In this document: positions 56,431 to 64,000 of the stretch, piece by piece
Layout: each line of letters begins with the position of its first letter
Numbering within the stretch: the first letter of the stretch is position 1
Assembly (NCBI GenBank): GCA_019914995.1
Contig: CM034137.1
Span: forward strand, 4,615,155 to 4,679,154
DNA: 64,000 bases
Source: Acanthochlamys bracteata
Taxonomy: Eukaryota; Streptophyta; Magnoliopsida; Pandanales; Velloziaceae
Reading direction: 5' to 3'
Notes under the pieces: generated by a model
The model's database searches: none
Told to the model about the DNA's origin: nothing
The model's input: the letters and a program-made list of their open reading frames with translations, nothing else
Position numbers and translations under genes: made by a program

Positions 56431-57496
56431 GTCTTGATGACTGAGTAACGTTTCTTGCATGTGTCTTATAACATTGCACAGGTAGTAGTAGGGGATTGCT
56501 GACTGCCTGATAGAGTTGAAGCCTTGAATTTAAGGTGTTTTCTTTACCTTGATAGATTTGTTTGTGTGGAGTAGTGGAGTTTGTGACCAGCAGTAGAATC
56601 TCTTGTATATCTCTGTTTTTGCTTGGGTTCTCTCTACTTCTGTTTTCTTTATGTTCTCTCCCTGTTTTTCTCTCCTTTTCCACACTGTTTCTTCGTTGCT
56701 GTGACTCCCTTCTTATAGAGTTTCTTCCTGTGCAGGAGCCGTTGAGGAACGTTGCTGTTGGCGCTCAGTTCTTCACGTCAGAGAGGAAGAGGTGTTGTCC
56801 AGTGGTCTTTCAGCTGTGTTTGTGCAAAGTCTCCATAGCATTAAATGCGTTGAAGAGGTTTGAATTTGCTGCCAACATTTGAAAGCTTAATTCAGCTAAG
56901 CTTCTATCTGAGACTCGGTGAGCTGATGAGTTGATATGCCATGTCCATAATAAATGCAATGCAGGTTGACTGCTTGGCTCAATCAAAGACTTTGACTGCT
57001 TTCTTTCCTTGATTATTGAGCTTTCTTTTTGTGTGAGATTGAAGATGATTTTAGCTCTTGTGAATCTTCTGTTTGAAATGCTTGAGTCCGTTTTGAATGC
57101 AGGTGATTTTTGAAGCAAGAAAAATTTCGTTGCCATTGAACGTAAGGGTCTGTCTCGAAACATAGAAGTCTTCTTATGCTTGATAGTCGAACAAATTGAT
57201 CAATTGTGGTCGTGGCATCCCTCGTCCCGATATCTTACATTCTCTGTCCCGCTTCGAGCAGTCGAGCGGTTGATCGTGATGTGGTCATTGCATCCTCATC
57301 CCGTGTGCAGCCGCCCTTTGTCCAAGATATGTAGCACAAAGTGATTGGGTGTATGATGGCATTCGTTCTTGTCTTCTGTAAATTAAATTATCTTTGTTTG
57401 TCTAATCCTGCAGACTTGTTTTCAGATTATTAGTCTTATATAAATCATAGTTCTTAATTCTTTGTTATCATCAAAATTATCCTTATAATTTCAACA
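56430..57496 (-). repeat. Sirevirus 3' LTR (far boundary approximate)
   Basis: Starts TGTTGAAATTATAAGG at 57496 on the minus strand, right after a polypurine tract, and runs toward lower coordinates for about 1 kb. The partner LTR is outside the window and no target duplication was found, so the end near 56430 is an estimate. Confidence 0.55.
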
Positions 57497-57720
57497 ATCT
57501 CCCCCTTTTTGATGATGACAAACAAATTAAGAATTATTGATTTATGTTTTTGTAAACCATCAATTTGACTTGGAAATTTGCCATACCTTTTCATGACTCC
57601 CCCTCAATTGGTGCATCTAATTTACTTACCTGTTTATTGCTCATGGCTCCCCCTGAAAATTTGCCATACCTTTTCATGACTCCCCCTTAACAATAATTTT
57701 TTTTTCTCCCCCTTTTGTCA
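57497..57720 (-). promoter_or_regulatory. Main and repeated polypurine tracts
   Basis: On the minus strand AAAAAGGGGGAGAT (57510-57497) abuts the LTR and would prime plus-strand DNA synthesis. Four more GGGGGAG tracts lie at about 57598, 57648, 57681 and 57711. Multiple polypurine tracts upstream of the 3' LTR are a known Sirevirus feature. Confidence 0.75.
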
Positions 57721-57878
57721 TCTCAAAAAGCTTATATAAAATGAAAAGTTCAACCGTTCATTTAAGCATAGCTAGTGACAAGTAAATAAACAAGCAAACA
57801 TCCAGTCATAGAAAACAACATCTAAACATTCAACCAAACGAAAACAATAGTTAAGCTAAGCCTAAGCTAAGTTTTCAA

Positions 57879-59379
57879 CTAGATATTTCTACGCCTACAT
57901 GATGTTGTTCTACAGTTATGAGGTCTAGGACGTTGATGTTTTGGTTTAGCTGCAGAGGACGGAGGAAGTATTTCTACATCCTCATCAACAAAGGCTTGTG
58001 AGTTAGAGACTGGTTTGTAAGCTTTGCGTTTTTGGTTCTTGCGCTTAGGGGGAAGGTTAGGAACGGTTGAGGGAGCTGATGGGGGTTCAGAGATAGGAGG
58101 TTCAGTGGTAAGGGGTTCAGGTTGGGTCTCAGCTGGGGTATCTTTGGACAGTGATTCTTCCTGTAAAGGAGCTTCATAGACGATGATTGATAGTGGCTCA
58201 GTTCCTGAATCAGGTTCTTCAGTAGCTCCTTCAGGTGGGCACTCTGTAGGTGATTCTATGTGCACTGGTTGCTCGGTTGCCTTATCCGGAATTGCAGAAT
58301 GGTCATTGCTCCACATATCATGGTAATCTGCATTCATTTGTCCATCCTCCTGCCCATCTTCGTGTGCATTTTCCTGAGTGTCCTTCTGTCCAGTCTCGAA
58401 TTCTTCTCTGGCTGACTTGTCCTTAGGGAGCTCTGGTCGATAAATAGCGTCCTTAAGTTCTTCAAAGGTGGTGTTCAACTTCTGAATTTCCTTAGTCTGC
58501 TCTAGGATGGCATTGAGAATGTTTGTCAAGCACTGAGTCAGCTGAGCCGTTGTGGCACTTGCAGAGTTATTGTCAACTGGAGGGTACTTGGACGTTAGCC
58601 TTTCCTCTGCCTCAGTGATTCCTCTTAAGAACTTTGCATCTATCTTGATCATTTTCTTCACTTGCAGGGTTCCCATAGGCACAGCCTCAAGTCGGCAAAT
58701 CCTACAGATAACATGAGGGTATGGGAAGTGCTTACTGCCGGACTTGGAGACTTGTGTCATGTGATGCAACATCACCGCACAGAGGTTTATTGGCAATTTC
58801 TTCATCAACCTCCATAACAGAAATGCGTCGTGGTTGGTGATAATGTTGCGGCTTCCTGATCGAGGAACTATTACTTTGGAGATGACATGGCAGAGAGCTC
58901 TCGGCAACAGAGGTAAGTGGGCGGCCGACTCATATTGGAGCTTTGTTACAACCTCTATATCCATTGCCTGCTTGAGGTAATTCAGTTTGGAGTCACTAGC
59001 ATGCGGCATCTCCTCGGTAGGGTAGATCGAGCATTAGTGACATGGATCGTGCTTCCAAGTTGATTTTAATTCCGTTCACCATAGTCTGAACAGAGGAGTT
59101 CTCGGTCGGATGAAGATTGGCGTAGAACATTCTGACACAGTCCTATGAAAATTCTCCCGATCACTCGTTGAATGCTGTCCAGCCTTGTGCCTCAAAAAGT
59201 TCATCCACCTCAAGTCCGTAGTAGTTGAAGTCGTCGAAATTTATACTTGCCGGCGTCAGAATTGGAATTGCTAGCTGCCGACTGTATCTTTCGAATTCGT
59301 CCTTGCCGGTGAATCTCTCTTCGTTGTCGTGGACAGTTCTGGAGCGTTTTGCCTGAGTTTTCTGATTTTTCGTGGCCAT
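57879..59379 (-). pseudogene. Extra Sirevirus reading frame in the envelope position
   Basis: The N-terminal part (59379-59161) is MATKNQKTQAKRSRTVHDNE, then FTGKDEFERYSRQLAIP. After stops near 59160 and 59020 the frame resumes from 59009 for 376 residues. This has a globular part with CHVISKVIVPRSGSRNIITN and LLWRLMKKLPINLCAVMLHHM, then a coil-prone stretch (LTQCLTNILNAILEQTKEIQ), then a long acidic, proline- and threonine-rich region and a basic end (PKRKNQKRKAYKP). This resembles the plant-transposon-protein domain often found downstream of RNase H in Sireviruses. No signal peptide or clear membrane segment is visible, so calling it an envelope protein would go too far. Its function is unknown. 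Confidence 0.65.
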
Positions 59380-59644
59380 TGCAGAGGTTTGGGGATTTGG
59401 CTTAGGGTTTGAGATTTAGGATTCGAGAGGGAGAGGGAAATTTTGAAATGGAGACGACGAACTGTGAGGAGCTGCCCAGTCGGGTTAACTTATAATGCAT
59501 ACAGCCTAGTATGAGTCAACTGGGTCATATTCTCAGCACGTGACCGGTCAGCTGCTTACTATAGTTCTAATAGTTGCAGTCGGCTGTTGTGCGACTGTGA
59601 TCATGCTGAAATCTAAGTACGTACAGAGACAGAGCAGAGCATAG

Positions 59645-61379
59645 TTATATGATACATAATCCTATCTCATGGCAGATTCTTGAGAACGAGTCAAGTCCTA
59701 AAGACTTAGTGAAAATATCAGCTAGTTGATTTTCGGAATTAACAAAGTTTAACACTATATTATTGCATTCAACATGCTCTCTAATGCTTTGTGCGTGAGT
59801 GTTGAATGAAATTTTTGGTTAACTTAATGGCACTCGTATTGTCACAGAATATAGGCACATTCTTAAAATCATAACCAAAATCAAGAAGTTGTTGTTTTAT
59901 CCAGAGTACCTGAGAGCAGCAACTTCCAGCAGCTATGTATTCTGCTTCGGCAGTTGACATTGCTACTGAAGCTTGTTTTCTGGAGCACCATCAGATCAGG
60001 CAACCTCCTAAAAACTGACAAGAACCACTTGTGCTCTTTCTATCAAGCTTGCAGCCACCAAAATCAGCGTCAGCATAAGCATATAAGTTAAATTCACAGC
60101 CTCTTGGATAGAATAATCCTAATTCCTTAGTTCCTACCAAGTATCTAATAATTCGTTTTACAGCTATCATGTGAGACTCTTTTGGATCACTTTGAAATCT
60201 AGCACATAGGCATACACTGAATTGAATGTCCGATCTACTGGCAGTAAGATAAATGAGTGATCCAATCATACCTCTATATAATTTCTGATCAACTGCTTTA
60301 CCTGTCTCATCTCGGTTCAGTTTGCAAGAGGTAGACATTGGAGTGCTTATCTCCTTGCTTCCTTCCATGCTGAACTTTTTGATCAACTCTTTAATGTACT
60401 TGTTTTGACTTATGAAGATGCCATTTTTCAGTTGTTTAATTTGTAGACCAAGGAAATAATTTAGTTCACCCATCAAGCTCATTTCAAATTCCTCTTGCAT
60501 CAAGCCAGAAAATTTTTTACACAGTCTTTCATTAGTAGCACCAAATATTATGTCATCTACATAGACTTGCACAATTAACATGTCATTATCTTCGTGCAAG
60601 GTAAATAAAGTTAGGTCAATCTTACCTCGATTGAAGCCTTTTTCACTCAGAAAGGTGCTTAACCGTTCATACCAAGCTCTGGGAGCTTGTTTCAAACCAT
60701 AAAGAGCCTTGTTTAGTTTATAGACATGGTCTGGAAGGCTTGTGTTTTCAAACCCGGGAGGTTGTTCAACATAAACTTCTTCTTTCAGGAGACCATTCAG
60801 AAATGCAATTTTAACATCCATTTGAAAAAGTTTGAAATCTTTGTGGCATGCAAAAGCAAGTAGTATTCTAATGGCTTCAAAACGTGCAACAAGAGCATAA
60901 GTTTCATCAAAATTTATTCCTTCTTCCTGATTATATTCTTTAGCTACAAGTCTAGCTTTATTTCTAGTTATGATGCCATTTTCATCTAATTTATTTCTAA
61001 ACACCCATTTTATTCCTATGATGGATTTGTTTGGAGGTTTTCTAACAAGATGCCATACATTATTCCTTTCAAATTGATTTAATTCTTCTTGCATGGCAGT
61101 GATCCATGAACTATCTGTCAATGCATCATCTATAAATTTTGGTTCTAGATTTGATACAAATGCAGAATGTTCTATGAAATTATTTTTAAAATAAGATCTG
61201 GTTCTTGTACCTTCATTTACCTCACCTAGTATGTTTTCCTGTGGATGACTGGATCTGTACTTGAAGGATCTGCTGATCTGTTCGTGAGTTTCTGTCTGAT
61301 CAGGTAGAATTCCAGGAGTCTGTCCTTCCTCTGTTATTTCAGCTGGCTGTTCGTCAGCCGTTTGGGTCTTTGTAATCTG
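59645..61379 (-). pseudogene. Sirevirus reverse transcriptase and RNase H
   Basis: The reverse transcriptase (PF07727) is open from at least 61121 to 59991: [60 protein letters not shown] and the catalytic [11 protein letters not shown] are all kept. RNase H starts at [19 protein letters not shown] single TGA at about 59988 interrupts it after GGCLI. Beyond it STAEAEYIAAGS, FCDNTSAIKL and NQLADIFTKSL are readable, with more stops before the end at 59645. The polymerase core is intact; RNase H is broken. Confidence 0.85.
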
Positions 61380-62345
61380 TTATTTTTCTGTCGATAGGAA
61401 CAGCTCTTTTTCTTCTTCTGATCCTGCATCTAGTTCTGGATTTCTTCTCGTCCCATTGTTAGACTCATTAAATAATACATGCATAGATTCTTCAACAATC
61501 ATGGTTCGTTTGTTAAAAACTCTATAAGCTTTTGATGTTGAAGAGTAACCGAGAAAAATTCCTTCATCACTCTTTGCATGAAACTTTTCAAGATTATCTT
61601 TTCCGTTGTTTAGGATAAAACATTTACATCCAAAGGTTATTAGGTAACCGATATTTGGTGTTCTTCCCTTTAGAAGTTCATATGGAGTCTTTTTAAGAAT
61701 GGGGCGAATGAATGCACGGTTAATGATATGACATGTAGTATTAACAGCTTCAGCCCAAAAATATTTTGGTACGTTCTGTTCTATGAGCATGGTTCGAGCA
61801 ATTTCTACTAGCACTCTATTTTTTCTTTCCACTACACCATTTTGTTGGGGAGTTCTTGGAGCAGAGAAGTTGTGTGTCAGCCCATTCGATTCACAAAATT
61901 CATCAAAATAAAAGTTTTGAAATTTCTTGCCATGATCACTTCTAATAGCACAGATGTTTAGGTTTAGTTCTTTTTGAATCTTTTTGAAAAAGCATATGAA
62001 TGTTTTCAAGACATCATTCTTGTATGCTAAGAAGTAAACCCAACAGAAACGAGAATAATTATCTACTATTACTAGACAGTAGTACTTACCTCCCAAGCTT
62101 GCTGTTCTTGCTGGTCCAAACAAATCCATGTGTAGTAGTTGTAATGGTTGCTTGGTTGTTATCACTTGCTTGTGCTTGAATGATGACTTCACTTATTTCC
62201 CTTTGGCACATGCATCACATAATTCATCCAAGCTATAGTTGGCTTCAGGCAGTCCCTTTACTAGTTTTAATTTGGACAGTTTTGATAGTATCTTAATATT
62301 GCAGTGTCCCAAACGTCTATGCCAGAGCCAGCTGCTTTCCTACTG
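61380..62345 (-). pseudogene. Sirevirus pre-integrase and integrase
   Basis: The zinc region at about 62335-62210 reads SWLWHRRLGHCNIKIL and LDELCDACAKG (HHCC). After a stop near 62192 the integrase (PF00665) is open for 270 residues: LLHMDLFGPARTASLGG, ICAIRSDHGKKFQN and NGVVERKNRVLVEIARTM hold the D, D, E triad, then FWAEAVNTTCHIINRAF and the FHAKSDEGIFLGYSSTSKAY block. Confidence 0.85.
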
Positions 62346-62810
62346 ACTTGCTACTAAACACATTTTGTTGTTAGGAAGATCATCAATATAAAGTACATAA
62401 ACATTACCTTCCCTTTTTCCGTTTAGTATTTCTTCTCCAAATGACAGATTAACAATTGAGCAGCAATGATTATCAAAATTGACTTTAAATCCGTTATCAC
62501 ATAATTGACTTATGCTTATTAGGTTATATTTTAATCTTTTGACAGAAGAACATTTTCTATGCATAGGGAGGAGGAATTACCTATTTTTCCTATGCCTATT
62601 ACTTTGCACTTACTGTTGTCTCCAAGGATTATATTTCCACCGAATTATTTTTGTAGACCGCTGAAACATCTTTCATTTCTTGTCATATGTCTTGAGCACC
62701 CGCTGTCCAAATACTATTTGCTATTTTTCAGTCGGGTTAGCTCATCTCCTTCCTGCAAAAGAAGTCTTTAGTGCTTAGGTACCCAAATTTCTTTGGGTCC
62801 TAAAGAGTTA
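62346..62810 (-). pseudogene. Sirevirus protease
   Basis: YLDSGCSRHMTRNERCF carries the catalytic DSG triad at about 62720. It is followed, across a stop, by GGNIILGDNSKCKVIG and then VKRLKYNLISISQLCDNGF. A GPKEIWVPK linker precedes it. One stop and one frameshift were seen. Confidence 0.75.
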
Positions 62811-64000
62811 GTGCTGTTATATGTTCCTTTTGGAATCATATCATTTTTATTTTGTTGGTATTCTTTTTATACCAGCACGAATTAACATTATGCCATTTTC
62901 TCTAACAATGAAAGCATTTAACAAAAGATATTGTGGAGTAAGACATATTTGCTGTATATGCTTTAGACATTAAATTTTTGTTTTGCATCCTTGCTGTTAC
63001 CATACCTGAGTGGCTTGTGGAGGGCTGATCATACCTTGAGACTTGTTTACCAGTTGCTATAGATGCTGGAATGAATCCTATTCCTTCCTTTCTGTATGGG
63101 CTGCGTTGAGCTCCCAGTATTGCATCTAGTCTATCCTTTCTATTTACAAATCTTGCAAGTGATGCTTCTAGATCGAGGTTCTTACTCTGCAGAGCTTTGT
63201 TTTCTTGAAGTAGTTTTTTATTTGCTTCCATCAGCTTTGTTTCTTTTACGTGCATATTTGTATAATCAGTCATGAATGGTTTAAGATCTGGAATGGTGGG
63301 ATATGAGAGTCTATCCACCTCTCGACTCAATACCTCATTCAACTCCTCAAGCTCAGCAATTTTCTTTATCATGTCCATGCTTGAGCTTTCTGTGCATCTT
63401 GTCAGTTCTCCAGTCTTACATTCATTTAGTTTGATATGAAGCTTTTCGTTTATTTGAATCAAACGTTTATTTTCAATATGCAGTGCACATAGTTTAGAAT
63501 TTATATGGTCATAATCTGCATGTAGTGTGTCTTTTATAGCATCAGTTTTATCTTCTAAGGCATTTTTTAAAACAAGTATTTCCTTTTTCAGACATTCGTT
63601 TTCATCCTTAAATTTATGCATGCATACCTTCATAGTTTTGCAGTCGGTTTTGGCATGTAGGTATTTTGCATACAGTTCATCAAAAACATCTTGTAATTGT
63701 TCATTAGAATCATCATAGTCAGTAGAATTTACCTCATTGTCATCTTCATGATACGCCATCAGATATAAAAGTTTTCTTCATTTTTCTCTATCTCAGTCTG
63801 ACTGTCTTCTGATGAACTTTCATCTTCATCACTCCAGGTTGCCATAGCTTGTTTTCTTCTTGTGTCTTTGTATTTCGATCTCTTGAGCAGTGGACATTCG
63901 TTCTTGAAGTGTCCTGGTTTGTTGCAGTTGAAGCAGTTTGTGTCTTGTCTGTCCTCTCCTTTATTGGTTCTTCCAAGAACCCTTCTTTTTCTAAACTTAT
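62811..64000 (-). pseudogene. Sirevirus gag, C-terminal part with zinc knuckles and coiled coil
   Basis: At the window edge a CCHC knuckle is readable (CFNCNKPGHFKNEC, about 63945-63905), then an acidic, serine-rich linker. A 285-residue frame (63759-62902) follows. Heptad-rich segments (ELYAKYLHAKTDCKTMKVCM; LKKEILVLKNALEDK; KLMEANKKLLQENKAL) indicate a long coiled coil. It ends at a second, damaged knuckle (VKCFHC followed by a stop). Gag packages the element's RNA, and the coiled coil is typical of Sireviruses. The N-terminal part lies outside the window. Confidence 0.8.

Larger units (their letters stand above)
56430..64000 (-). mobile_element. Sirevirus-type Ty1/copia retrotransposon (5' end beyond the window)
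   Basis: Read on the minus strand from the window end: gag with CCHC knuckle and coiled coil; protease; integrase; reverse transcriptase with RNase H; an extra reading frame in the envelope position; several polypurine tracts; and a 3' LTR starting TGTTGAAATT at 57496. The extra frame, coiled-coil gag and multiple polypurine tracts are hallmarks of Sireviruses. Stops and frameshifts are few, so it is younger than the fragment at 49-52 kb. Confidence 0.88.

Overview
This is a plant nuclear window (AT-rich, spliced genes, plant-only protein families), probably from a flowering plant and perhaps a eudicot. The species cannot be named from the sequence. It is dominated by transposable elements. 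I recognise one clearly intact host gene, a class I LOB-domain (LBD) transcription factor at 6540-7103 (-). I also infer two small spliced genes for secreted peptides, at 19236-19614 (-) and 30116-30660 (-), plus a broken third copy at 11504-11715 (+).

Layout. 1-5200: CACTA-like DNA ending in a CACTA terminus at 5167, with a fragment of the ubiquitin-ribosomal protein S27a gene at 1343-1441. 5.2-11.5 kb: the LBD gene, AT-rich MITE-like repeats and featureless DNA. 11.5-19.4 kb: a large inverted duplication (arms 11478-12735 and 17815-19392) around long-inverted-repeat elements, a decayed CACTA element and a 1 kb palindrome. The two halves of one peptide gene lie in opposite arms. 22.1-27.5 kb: a truncated, decayed Ty3/gypsy element on the minus strand. 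30.1-30.7 kb: the best-preserved peptide gene.

31.6-47.5 kb: a Ty1/copia retrotransposon (31631-47540, target duplication GTAGG) whose 5' LTR is split by an 11.3 kb CACTA (En/Spm) transposon (31765-43098, target duplication CAT). The CACTA element carries TNP2-type and TNPA-like transposase genes, dense subterminal repeats, and two aconitase exons captured from a host gene next to other coding-like exons. 49-52.3 kb: a fragmented copia element. 53.2-55.7 kb: an Ac-like hAT transposase pseudogene. About 56.4 kb to the window end: a Sirevirus-type copia element on the minus strand, with LTR, several polypurine tracts, an extra envelope-position reading frame, pol and gag.

How it fits together. 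The region is an insertion sink: the copia element came first, then the CACTA element landed in its LTR. Host fragments (aconitase, RPS27A) sit in or beside CACTA DNA, consistent with gene capture. The peptide family has been copied and rearranged with mobile DNA at its borders. Almost all element proteins contain stops or frameshifts. The CACTA genes are the least damaged.
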